Assembly (NCBI GenBank): GCA_017860455.1
Contig: JAGDMF010000001.1
Location: 62,001 to 126,000 of the forward strand
From: Bacteroidota bacterium
GTDB taxonomy: Bacteria > Bacteroidota > Bacteroidia > Bacteroidales > WCHB1-69
Direction: 5' to 3'
Length of the DNA: 64,000 nucleotides
The first letter of the stretch is position 1, and every line of letters begins with the position of its first letter. Below the pieces are notes generated by a model, which was given only the letters and a program-made list of their open reading frames with translations, had not been told where the DNA came from and searched no databases. Shown here one piece after another: positions 8,537-16,632 of this stretch. The position numbers were made by a program, and so were the translations under genes.

Positions 8537-10427
8537 AATATTTTTTAAATAACTGAATCATACTATCCACATCAAAACCTAAATCGCGATATAAACTGGC
8601 AATATCACCATGTTCCACAAAATGATCAGGAATTGATAAATGATCTAATTGTACCGGAATATTTTTTTCAGAAATATATTCAGAAACTGCTGAGAATAAA
8701 CCTCCCTTTTCAGTTCCATCTTCAATTGTCAATAAATGAGTATGTGTTTTTGACACTAAATCTATCATTTCTGTATCCAATGGTTTTAAAAACCTCATAT
8801 TGATTAATGATGGGTTCATTCCTTCCATGTTTAACTTTTCAATCGCTTGTTGTGCATGAATAGTGAGTGGTCCAATAGCAAGAACTGCGAGTGTATTTCC
8901 TTTCTCAATCCATTCTGCTTTACCCACCTGAAGCGTTTCCATAGGTTTGACCCAGTCTGTAACGGAACCTGCACCCCTAGGAAATCTAATTACAAATGGA
9001 TTTTTTCTATCCTGATACGCCGTTAACATTAAATTTCGGAGTTCAATTTCATCTTTAGGGGATGAGATAATCAAATTAGGGATCGCTCTCAAATATGCTA
9101 AATCGAAAGCACCATGGTGGGTTGGGCCATCTTCTCCGACAATACCCGCTCTATCAATACAGAGAATAACAGGAATTTTTTGAAGTGCTACATCATGAAT
9201 AATCTGATCATACCCTCTTTGCAAAAATGAGGAATAGATATTACAAAATGGAATTAATCCATTTAGAGCCATTCCTGCAGAAAAAGTGACTGCATGTTGT
9301 TCGGCAATACCTACATCAAACACTCTTTCAGGATAAACTTTCTTCATAATTGTAAAAGAACTACCTGTTAACATCGCAGGTGTAATACCAACCACTTTTT
9401 CATCCTGGTTTGCCAATTCCAACAAAGTTGTTCCAAAAACATCCTGAAATTTTGGTGGAGTTCCGGTTTTACTAACTTCGATAATTTCACCAGTTTCAGG
9501 ATCGAAAAATCCGGGAGCATGGTATTTAACCTTATCTTTTTCCGCATTCAACAGTCCTTTGCCTTTAACTGTAATCACATGGAACAGTTTGGGCCCATTA
9601 ATATTTTTCAGTTTTGTTAATATTTGGACCAACATTTGCACATCGTGACCATCCGCGGGACCAAAGTAATTAAATCCCAAATGATGAAACAGATTACTAT
9701 CTTTGACAATATTTCCTTTAACCAATCTTGCAACACCTCCGATCATTCTTGTAATCAGATTCGGACGATATTTTTTCATTGTTAAAATCTGCCACAATTT
9801 TTTCTTAAATTTGATGTAGTGTTCTGAAGTGGTGATTTCAAGCAAATATTTGCTGATCGCACCTGTACTTTCATCAATGGCAATATGATTATCATTGAGA
9901 ATCACCAACATATTTTCTTCGGTATCACCGGCATGATTTAATGCTTCAAATGCCATTCCTCCACCTATTGCGCCATCTCCGATAACAGCAATATGATCTC
10001 TTTTTTTACCATTCAGACGATCTGCCACACTCATACCTAACAATGCAGAAATGGAAACTGAGGTGTGTCCGGCTCCGAATGAATCGTATTCACTTTCTGA
10101 CATTTTTGGAAAACCACTAATCCCCTTATATTTTCTATTGGTATAAAACTGCTCTTTTCTTCCTGTAATGATCTTATGAGCATACGCTTGATGTCCTACA
10201 TCCCATACAAGTAAATCGTTTGGTGTATCAAATACGTAATGGATGGCAACCGTTAACTCAACAGTTCCCAAACTAGCTCCAAGATGTCCTGGATTTATGG
10301 CAGTTTGTTCAATAATAAAATCTCTTAATTCAGTGCATAATTGAGGTAAATCTGCTGGATCGAGTTTTCTGATGTCTGATGGATAATTAATTTGATTTAA
10401 TAGACTCATTTGATTTTGAATTTTCAT
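8523..10427 (-). CDS. dxs: 1-deoxy-D-xylulose-5-phosphate synthase
   Basis: The 634-residue enzyme condenses pyruvate with glyceraldehyde 3-phosphate to DXP, the entry step of the MEP isoprenoid pathway, with thiamine diphosphate. Visible motifs: NPGHLGASLGTVELTVA near the N-terminus, GDGAIGGGMAFEALNHAG (thiamine diphosphate motif, start near residue 149), IAEQHAVTFSAGMA, and DRAGIVGEDGPTHHGAFD. The length is normal. It overlaps the upstream glycosyltransferase by 41 bases from the first ATG; the next in-frame ATG, at 10409, is also possible. Placement beside the carotenoid operon is consistent with shared isoprenoid metabolism, though the two operons converge. Confidence 0.96.
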   Translation of the reverse strand: MKIQNQMSLLNQINYPSDIRKLDPADLPQLCTELRDFIIEQTAINPGHLGASLGTVELTVAIHYVFDTPNDLLVWDVGHQAYAHKIITGRKEQFYTNRKYKGISGFPKMSESEYDSFGAGHTSVSISALLGMSVADRLNGKKRDHIAVIGDGAIGGGMAFEALNHAGDTEENMLVILNDNHIAIDESTGAISKYLLEITTSEHYIKFKKKLWQILTMKKYRPNLITRMIGGVARLVKGNIVKDSNLFHHLGFNYFGPADGHDVQMLVQILTKLKNINGPKLFHVITVKGKGLLNAEKDKVKYHAPGFFDPETGEIIEVSKTGTPPKFQDVFGTTLLELANQDEKVVGITPAMLTGSSFTIMKKVYPERVFDVGIAEQHAVTFSAGMALNGLIPFCNIYSSFLQRGYDQIIHDVALQKIPVILCIDRAGIVGEDGPTHHGAFDLAYLRAIPNLIISSPKDEIELRNLMLTAYQDRKNPFVIRFPRGAGSVTDWVKPMETLQVGKAEWIEKGNTLAVLAIGPLTIHAQQAIEKLNMEGMNPSLINMRFLKPLDTEMIDLVSKTHTHLLTIEDGTEKGGLFSAVSEYISEKNIPVQLDHLSIPDHFVEHGDIASLYRDLGFDVDSMIQLFKKYYGRD

Positions 10428-11628
10428 GGATTAACGAGTTAAAGAACGATATTATTTTATCCGTTATTGAGTTATTGTGATGTTGAAGTGTAACATAATT
10501 TCTGGCATTTTCTCCCATTATTTTACAAATTTCAGGTGTTTTGATACAGTTTGAAATTTTTTCAACCATCTCTTCAATAGAGTTGGCAATATATATATTT
10601 TTCCCATCAGTAACATCTAGACCCTCTGCACCAACGGGAGTTGTAATGATTGTTTTTCCTAAAGCCATTGCTTCAATGATTTTGATTCTAACTCCACTAC
10701 CGGAATGTAATGGAACGATCATAATATCATGAGCTAATATAAAATTTTTAGCATCCGGTACTTCACCTGCTATAGTAAAATTTTTAGATTTGAATTTTTT
10801 AAATGATTCCGGAATGTTTCTTCCAGCAATAACAAATTGAATATGGGGATGTTTTTCAATTACCAATGGCCACACTTCATTCAAGAACCATTCAATACCT
10901 TCAATATTGGGAAGCCAATCCATACTTCCAATATGAAATAGTTTGGGTTCCTTAGAGGGAATATAATCGTCATCAACAACATACTCATCTAAGTTGATCC
11001 CAAATGGAATGGTAGCACCTATTGTTTGGGGTACAATTTGATGAAAATAGGAATAATCTACATCACTTATGGTCGAAAATGCATCAACTTTTGAAATCTG
11101 AGACAATTCAAACTTTTTTAAAGATGAAGATAACCTCTTTAATACCAATTTCTTGACTAAGTTTTTCTCATTTTGAACTAACCGTTCCCATATTTTATGC
11201 TCAATATTATGTAATCTCAAAACCACTTTTGCCTGTGAATAGGATTGTATGGTTTGAATATAGGGAGCCATATAAATAGTTTCCAATTGAATAATATCAA
11301 ATTGCTCTTTTTTTAAAAGATCGATCAGTTTTTGATGAAAGTTTTTGGAATCAAATCTCCGGACATTATAAGAATAGTTGAAAATAAGTGCTTTTAATAG
11401 AGCTGGCCATTTGACTTTTGTATCTACAAATACCGATTCAAACTGTGTAAATTGTAAAAATTTTACATATTCATCATTCTTAATAATCGGATGTTTTGGG
11501 GTATGAATAGCTATAACCTTGACTTCATGATTTTGATGAATCAACCCCCATGTAATGTTATTCATGGCAATACAACCTCCATCCAGTTGAGGAAATGGTG
11601 GTTTAGGACAAAGTTGTAGTATTTTCAT
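10387..11628 (-). CDS. GT4 family glycosyltransferase
   Basis: A 413-residue GT-B fold glycosyltransferase. The N-terminal half starts MKILQLCPKPPFPQLDGG; the C-terminal half has the group 1 nucleotide-sugar motif, IMIVPLHSGSGVRIKIIEAMALGKTIITTPVGAEGL. The acceptor is unknown; it probably builds surface polysaccharide or glycolipid. It overlaps the upstream LptF/G gene by 26 bases and the downstream dxs by 41 bases, so it is firmly inside the operon. No membrane segment is evident. Confidence 0.88.
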   Translation of the reverse strand: MKILQLCPKPPFPQLDGGCIAMNNITWGLIHQNHEVKVIAIHTPKHPIIKNDEYVKFLQFTQFESVFVDTKVKWPALLKALIFNYSYNVRRFDSKNFHQKLIDLLKKEQFDIIQLETIYMAPYIQTIQSYSQAKVVLRLHNIEHKIWERLVQNEKNLVKKLVLKRLSSSLKKFELSQISKVDAFSTISDVDYSYFHQIVPQTIGATIPFGINLDEYVVDDDYIPSKEPKLFHIGSMDWLPNIEGIEWFLNEVWPLVIEKHPHIQFVIAGRNIPESFKKFKSKNFTIAGEVPDAKNFILAHDIMIVPLHSGSGVRIKIIEAMALGKTIITTPVGAEGLDVTDGKNIYIANSIEEMVEKISNCIKTPEICKIMGENARNYVTLQHHNNSITDKIISFFNSLIHENSKSNESIKSN

Positions 11629-13078
11629 GCTTTTTTTTCAAATTTAGAAATTTTATATTTTTAAACCTGGAAAACCATTTTAAATTTTCATCAATGGAGA
11701 ATACCGCTGAATCGATGGTTGCTTTATAGGATAAAAAGGCACATATCGGCACTAATACTGCTGTTGAAAACCACATACCCATTGAAACAGGTATAAGATC
11801 ACCTTTCGCTACTTTTTCTCCAATTATAGATATTACGAAATAGAAAATAAAGAATAAAACCGTTACAACCAATGGAATGGCTATACCTCCTTTTCTGATA
11901 ATGGAACCTAATGGTGCCCCAATAAAGAAAAAAAGCAAACAGGCAACTGCTAATGTGAACTTTCTATGTACTTCTATTTGAAATGACCATAAATTATAAT
12001 TTTTCCACTGAACATCATCATACGCATATTTTACTGCATTGATAAACCCTCCAGCACCCATTTGTGAAAAATTGAGCACTTCCTTCTTCTTTTCATTAGA
12101 AAGACTATCAAAACTATATGTGGTCTGTAATTTTGGATTGACTTTAAAAGTAGAATCCAAATTAACTATATTATTATAAAAATAGAGGTTTGAAAAAAAG
12201 TTATTGGAAGGAGCTTCCTGCATTAAAAAGATCTGTTTTTTAAGCGTATCGATTTTTATCTGTAGTTCTGAGATTGGTAGAGATTGATTATTCGATTGAT
12301 AAAAACTTTGATCTGTTTTTTGAAATTGAAAGGAAGAAATATCAAATCTCTTATATTGTGTTTTAAAACCGGCTCTAACTAAAGGATATTTTGAACGAAC
12401 AGATCCGGAGTTCGTATTATTTCTACTCTCATCCCAAAAAAAACCATTATACAGTGTGAACAACATATATTTTTTATCATCAGTTATTCTCATTTCCCCT
12501 TTTTTGGCAAAAGTAACCGTTGTATTTCCTTGTCCTTTGGAATGATCATAAATCAAAACATCTTCAATGGATGCATTATCTCTCCCTTTTTTTCCGATTC
12601 TGATAACATAATTATCCAAACCATCATAAAAAACTCCCTCTTCTATTGATAATGCAGGTTTAGTATCTCTGATATCCAAAAGGAGCGTTTTGCTTTTAAG
12701 AAAGGCTTTGGGACTGACATTATTAGCAAACCAGAATGTAAAAATTCCAATGATAAAAGATAACAATAATAAGGGAATAAACAGTTTACTAATCGGAATT
12801 CCCGCAGATTTGATAGCCACAATTTCATACCGTTCACCTAAATTTCCAAAGGTCATCAATGAAGATAAAAGTATCGCTAAAGGTGCAGCGGTTGCTACAA
12901 AAGTGGCAGATGCATAGAATAATAATTCCAGAATAATGGATATTTCTAAGCCCTTTCCAACTAAATCATCAACATACTTCCACAAATATTGCATTAATAA
13001 TATAAATAAAGCAAAAAAAAAGGTAAGGACAAATGGTCCTATAAAATTTTTGATGATATATTTATATATTATTTTCAC
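11603..13078 (-). CDS. LptF/LptG family permease
   Basis: A 491-residue inner-membrane protein of the LptF/LptG (YjgP/YjgQ) family, which with LptB extracts lipopolysaccharide from the inner membrane for delivery to the outer membrane. Three membrane segments at the N-terminus (about residues 12-33, 55-80 and 100-120) precede a large periplasmic beta-jellyroll region containing RIGKKG and KGEMRI; three more segments follow near residues 375-455. Between the jellyroll and the last segments is an insertion of about 100 residues with coiled-coil character, common in Bacteroidota members. It cannot be assigned to F or G from sequence alone. It lies 11 bases after the transketolase gene. Confidence 0.88.
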   Translation of the reverse strand: MKIIYKYIIKNFIGPFVLTFFFALFILLMQYLWKYVDDLVGKGLEISIILELLFYASATFVATAAPLAILLSSLMTFGNLGERYEIVAIKSAGIPISKLFIPLLLLSFIIGIFTFWFANNVSPKAFLKSKTLLLDIRDTKPALSIEEGVFYDGLDNYVIRIGKKGRDNASIEDVLIYDHSKGQGNTTVTFAKKGEMRITDDKKYMLFTLYNGFFWDESRNNTNSGSVRSKYPLVRAGFKTQYKRFDISSFQFQKTDQSFYQSNNQSLPISELQIKIDTLKKQIFLMQEAPSNNFFSNLYFYNNIVNLDSTFKVNPKLQTTYSFDSLSNEKKKEVLNFSQMGAGGFINAVKYAYDDVQWKNYNLWSFQIEVHRKFTLAVACLLFFFIGAPLGSIIRKGGIAIPLVVTVLFFIFYFVISIIGEKVAKGDLIPVSMGMWFSTAVLVPICAFLSYKATIDSAVFSIDENLKWFSRFKNIKFLNLKKKHENTTTLS

Positions 13079-13089
13079 AACTTTCCGTT

Positions 13090-13938
13090 TTAGAAATCAC
13101 CGAGGGTTACTGGCAACTGAGTTAATGCAGTTTTTGCTTGTTCGTCATTAGGAGGAGTTCCATGCCATTTATGTGTTCCCATCATAAAATCAACACCCAT
13201 GCCCATTTCAGTTGAGAATAAAATTACAACAGGTTTCTGATTTCCCAAATTTGATTTGGACTTATTAATAGTATCAATAATAGTATCCATTTGATTCCCG
13301 TTGGCAGTTAGCACATCCCAGCCAAAAGCTTGAAACTTAGCAGGCAAATCACCTAAAGAACAAACGGCATCGGTTGGACCATCGATTTGTTTCTTATTAT
13401 AATCAACAATAGCAATTAAATTATCCACTTTATGAGAAGCAGCAAACATAATCGCTTCCCAGTTTTGTCCCTCTTGAAGCTCCCCATCTCCTGTTAGTAC
13501 AAAAACAGTATTTGTATCATGATTAGATTTTTTAGCTAATGCTGCTCCAATGGCCACTGATAAACCTTGACCTAACGAACCGGAAGCAACTTTAATTCCT
13601 GGCAAGTGGTGTGCAGGAGTTGGATGTCCTTGTAAACGAGTACCCAATTTTCTAAAAGTAGCAAGTTCCTCAATAGGGAAATAGCCACGTCTCGATAAAA
13701 CACTGTAAAAAACGGGTGAAATATGTCCGTTTGAAAGAAAAAACATATCTTGTTTAATCGTATTATCTGTTTGAAGTTCCGAATCCAAATTCATCACTTC
13801 AAAATAAAGAGCTGTAAGAATATCCGCACAACCTAAAGAGCCACCCGGATGACCTGATTTAGCATTATGAACCATTCTAATGATATCTCTTCTTACCTGT
13901 GCTGCAATATTTTGTAATTGTTCAATTGTATTTTTCAC
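13090..13938 (-). CDS. Transketolase, N-terminal subunit
   Basis: The 282-residue protein covers only the thiamine-diphosphate-binding half of transketolase. Visible motifs are SGHPGGSLGCADILTALYF near the N-terminus, the GDGELQEGQNWEAIMFA diphosphate motif, and VDYNKKQIDG. Split transketolases with separate N- and C-terminal genes are common in Bacteroidota and archaea, and the halves are usually adjacent. Here the next gene (LptF/G) begins 11 bases downstream and no C-terminal half occurs anywhere in the window. The protein ends cleanly after the first domain without a broken tail, so I see a separated subunit rather than a truncated gene. Confidence 0.9.
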   Translation of the reverse strand: MKNTIEQLQNIAAQVRRDIIRMVHNAKSGHPGGSLGCADILTALYFEVMNLDSELQTDNTIKQDMFFLSNGHISPVFYSVLSRRGYFPIEELATFRKLGTRLQGHPTPAHHLPGIKVASGSLGQGLSVAIGAALAKKSNHDTNTVFVLTGDGELQEGQNWEAIMFAASHKVDNLIAIVDYNKKQIDGPTDAVCSLGDLPAKFQAFGWDVLTANGNQMDTIIDTINKSKSNLGNQKPVVILFSTEMGMGVDFMMGTHKWHGTPPNDEQAKTALTQLPVTLGDF

Positions 13939-13945
13939 GACTTTA

Positions 13946-14458
13946 TTATAAATTTTCGGTTTCGTTTTGATATTTTATAAGGAAATAAACTCCTAATAAA
14001 GATAATAATTCTAACTGAGGATAATGATATGCTTCTTTTGAAATCTCAACTTCTCCTTTCATTGTTCCTGAAATGATAGGTTTTAAGGTGATTAAAATTT
14101 GATTTTTTTCATTTAACCAACACCATTGATTTTTCCATACATTATTCATTTTAAAATGAAAAGTTGTTCCCTCTAAATATATCGAAGATTCTCCTCTTAA
14201 ATTCAAATAACATTTGGCTTCATTTTGTTCAAATTTTCCCTTTCTAAGAGTAATATAAGGATTAAAAAACCCGGATCTTTTAACAGAAAAAACTCCTTTA
14301 GAAGTAACCAGTTCCGACAAAGTTTCTTTATCATCCATTTCCATCAAAGATCCAAAACACTCATTTTGATGAACTAACTGATAATATTTTTTTGAAAAAT
14401 CTGGTTTATCTATTTCCAGTTTTTTGATTTGATGTTCTATAATTGTTTTCATAATCAA
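13946..14458 (-). CDS. Conserved-looking hypothetical protein, 170 residues
   Basis: I do not recognise a family. The 170-residue product is soluble and rich in aromatic and charged residues, with alternating short strands (for example FNPYITLRKGKFEQNEAKCYLNLRGESSIYLEGTTFHFKMNNVWKNQWCW in pattern), suggesting an all-beta fold similar to tubby/scramblase-like domains; that resemblance is only an impression. Two in-frame ATG codons (14458 and 14452) could serve as start. It lies 4 bases after the HIT gene and 7 bases before the transketolase gene, so it is co-transcribed with both. Confidence 0.65.
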   Translation of the reverse strand: MIMKTIIEHQIKKLEIDKPDFSKKYYQLVHQNECFGSLMEMDDKETLSELVTSKGVFSVKRSGFFNPYITLRKGKFEQNEAKCYLNLRGESSIYLEGTTFHFKMNNVWKNQWCWLNEKNQILITLKPIISGTMKGEVEISKEAYHYPQLELLSLLGVYFLIKYQNETENL

Positions 14459-14462
14459 AATT

Positions 14463-14861
14463 TTATTCCATAAATGAAGCTGAAATTTTTGTAGCCAAGT
14501 TGATCATTTCTTCTTTAGAAACCTGTACTCTCTCTTTTTTAAAATCCAAATCACTAACATTGGAAATAGGAACTAAATGGATATGAGTATGAGGAACCTC
14601 TAATCCAATAACAGCTATTCCTATTCGTTTACATGTAACATTTTTTTCAACAGCCACTGCCACTTTTTTTGCAAATACCATTAAGTCTGCTATTTGATTA
14701 TCATTCAAATCAAAGATATAATCATTCTGAAGCTTAGAAACAACTAGTGTATGTCCATAAGCAATAGGAGAAATATCTAAAAAGGCAAAAAAATGCTCAT
14801 TTTCTGCCACTTTATAACATGGGATTTCCCCTTTAATAATTTTTGTAAATATTGTTTCCAT
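14463..14861 (-). CDS. HIT family nucleotide-binding protein
   Basis: A 132-residue histidine-triad hydrolase, starting METIFTKIIKGEIPCYKVAE and carrying the HTHIHLVPI active-site triad near the C-terminus. Members hydrolyse adenosine 5'-monophosphoramidates and related nucleotides. The frame is open 14 codons further upstream, but the ATG at 14861 gives the canonical N-terminus and lies just after the greA stop, so I chose it. The greA-HIT pairing is a recurrent arrangement in Bacteroidota. Confidence 0.92.
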   Translation of the reverse strand: METIFTKIIKGEIPCYKVAENEHFFAFLDISPIAYGHTLVVSKLQNDYIFDLNDNQIADLMVFAKKVAVAVEKNVTCKRIGIAVIGLEVPHTHIHLVPISNVSDLDFKKERVQVSKEEMINLATKISASFME

Positions 14862-14865
14862 AATA

Positions 14866-15339
14866 CTATCTTGATACTGATAAAATCTCGAACTCCATAA
14901 CACCTGCAGGAGCCTGAACAGACACTATTTCTCCTGTTTTTTTACCTAATAATCCTTTTGCAATAGGTGAAGTGACTGACACTTTTCCCTCTTTTAAATT
15001 GGATTCAGATTCCGGCACTAAAGTATAGGTCATCTCCATATTGTTTTTTAAATTTTTAATTTTAACAATAGAATACAACAACACTTTTGAAGTGTCTATT
15101 TTTGACTCATCCAAAATTCTGGCATTTGCAATCAGATGTTTTAACTTAGAAATTTTAAGTTCTAACAACCCTTGTGCTTCTTTTGCAGCATCATACTCTG
15201 CATTTTCGGATAAGTCGCCCTTGTCTCTTGCTTCTGCAATAGCAGCAGATATTTTTGGTCTTTGAATAGTTTCTAACTCAATTAACTCTTTTTTTAGAGC
15301 TTCCAAACTTTCTGTTGAATAATAAACAATTTGATTCAT
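14866..15339 (-). CDS. greA: Transcription elongation factor GreA
   Basis: The 157-residue protein has the N-terminal coiled coil with RPKISAAIAEARDKGDLSENAEYDAAKEAQ, whose acidic tip is inserted into the RNA polymerase secondary channel, and the C-terminal FKBP-like domain with SPIAKGLLGKKTGEIVSVQAPAG. GreA stimulates cleavage of backtracked transcripts. It is the first gene of the long minus-strand operon running to 7277. No clear -7 box was found immediately upstream; the gap to the PorV-like gene holds a terminator. Confidence 0.96.
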   Translation of the reverse strand: MNQIVYYSTESLEALKKELIELETIQRPKISAAIAEARDKGDLSENAEYDAAKEAQGLLELKISKLKHLIANARILDESKIDTSKVLLYSIVKIKNLKNNMEMTYTLVPESESNLKEGKVSVTSPIAKGLLGKKTGEIVSVQAPAGVMEFEILSVSR

Positions 15340-15375
15340 AAGAAGTAAATAGTGTTGGTTTATAAAGAAATTAAA

Positions 15376-15394
15376 GAGGCTTATAAAAAGCCTC
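15376..15394 (-). terminator. Intrinsic terminator of the TonB receptor/PorV unit
   Basis: Seven perfect base pairs (376-382 with 388-394 of this kilobase, GAGGCTT/AAGCCTC) enclose a 5-base loop. On the minus strand the stem is followed by a U-rich run. It sits between the end of the PorV-like gene and greA and so ends the upstream unit. Confidence 0.8.
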
Positions 15395-15427
15395 CTTAAT
15401 TAAAATAATATGAAAAGAGTACTTATA

Positions 15428-16597
15428 TTACAAACTTAATTTAAGTCCAATGTAATGATTCCCTTTCCAGCGATTCGTAAATCTATATCCATAATCAACA
15501 TACAATACAGATGCATCAGCTTTTTTACTAAATGGGATTCCAAAAGTAACACCTGCTGAAGGACCTGAATAGAAAGTTGTGCTGGTTGCAAGGTCAAACT
15601 GACCACTTTCGTAAGAGTAACCTGCTCTCACCATAAAGAACTCTTTAAAACCGTACTCAATCCCTAATGCAAAAATATCATTTGAATAAGCATTAGCAAT
15701 AAATGATCCTGCTAAAGTGATTCTATGAATGGCATCAATACGTGTTAATCCTTCATCCAATTTTTGGGCAGAATTCATTTTAGAAAGTCTTTCATTCGTT
15801 TCAGGTTCAAAGATCAAGAAATCATAAGCGGCACCTAATACAAGGCAAGCTGGTAAAACAGCCTCTGCTGATCTGGTTTCCAATGTTAATTCAACATCTG
15901 AGTTAACAGGATTAGCTCTTAATGCAATACCATCACCTGAATAACTGGTTGGCATACCTAAATTTTTAAGAGTTACCCCAATTTTAAAGTTTTCATAAGG
16001 ACCAGTAACATACTGAACACCTGCATCAATAGCAACGCCAGTTGAAACTAAGTCAGAAATTGATTCATTAACTATTTTTATTCCAACACCCCCTTTAATA
16101 TATTGATTGAAAGAGTATGCATAATGTAAACCAATATAGTTTAATTTAGGAGAAAAGATTGCAGAAGTACCATCTGGTTGATCAACTGTAGTTACAGGAA
16201 TATCACCGAAGCCCATGTTAAAAACAGAAATACCAATTGTCCCTAAGCTTTTGGTTGTTTTTGTATCTTTATCTACAATTTTTAAAGCTTGAATTATACC
16301 AAATGCATTAATGGAAATACCTGCACCTGAACCAGACAAATACTGTGTTCTGGTTATTGCTACTTCTGTTTTATTCATAAAAGCAATACCTGCAACATTT
16401 GAAAATATGGACTCTAATCCTCTAACTTCAGCTACACTTGCACCACCCCAACCGTTGGTTCTTGCCCAAGGATCGATAAGTAAGTGTTGAGCACCAGCTT
16501 GACCAGAGCGGTCTTTATTTCCGGCAAACGTCATAAAGTTTGCCGAAAATAAACCAATAAGTGTACAAATTATTATTGTTTTTGTTATATTCTTCAT
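15428..16597 (-). CDS. PorV/PorQ family outer-membrane protein
   Basis: A 389-residue protein with a signal peptide (cleavage likely after MTFAG) and a predicted FadL-like beta-barrel. The N-terminal region LIDPWARTNGWGGASVAEVRGLESIFSNVAGIAFMNKTEVAITRTQYL is characteristic of the PorV/PorQ (UPF0164) family, where PorV is the shuttle that takes T9SS cargo from the translocon to the attachment complex. It ends in a strand with a terminal Leu. It is the third gene of a unit with a TonB receptor and a 1551-residue secreted protein, and is followed by a terminator. It may be a dedicated partner of that cargo and not the housekeeping PorV; the sequence does not settle this. Confidence 0.85.
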   Translation of the reverse strand: MKNITKTIIICTLIGLFSANFMTFAGNKDRSGQAGAQHLLIDPWARTNGWGGASVAEVRGLESIFSNVAGIAFMNKTEVAITRTQYLSGSGAGISINAFGIIQALKIVDKDTKTTKSLGTIGISVFNMGFGDIPVTTVDQPDGTSAIFSPKLNYIGLHYAYSFNQYIKGGVGIKIVNESISDLVSTGVAIDAGVQYVTGPYENFKIGVTLKNLGMPTSYSGDGIALRANPVNSDVELTLETRSAEAVLPACLVLGAAYDFLIFEPETNERLSKMNSAQKLDEGLTRIDAIHRITLAGSFIANAYSNDIFALGIEYGFKEFFMVRAGYSYESGQFDLATSTTFYSGPSAGVTFGIPFSKKADASVLYVDYGYRFTNRWKGNHYIGLKLSL

Positions 16598-16632
16598 AAT
16601 TTTTTCAATTTATTTTGTTACCCATTTGTTGA

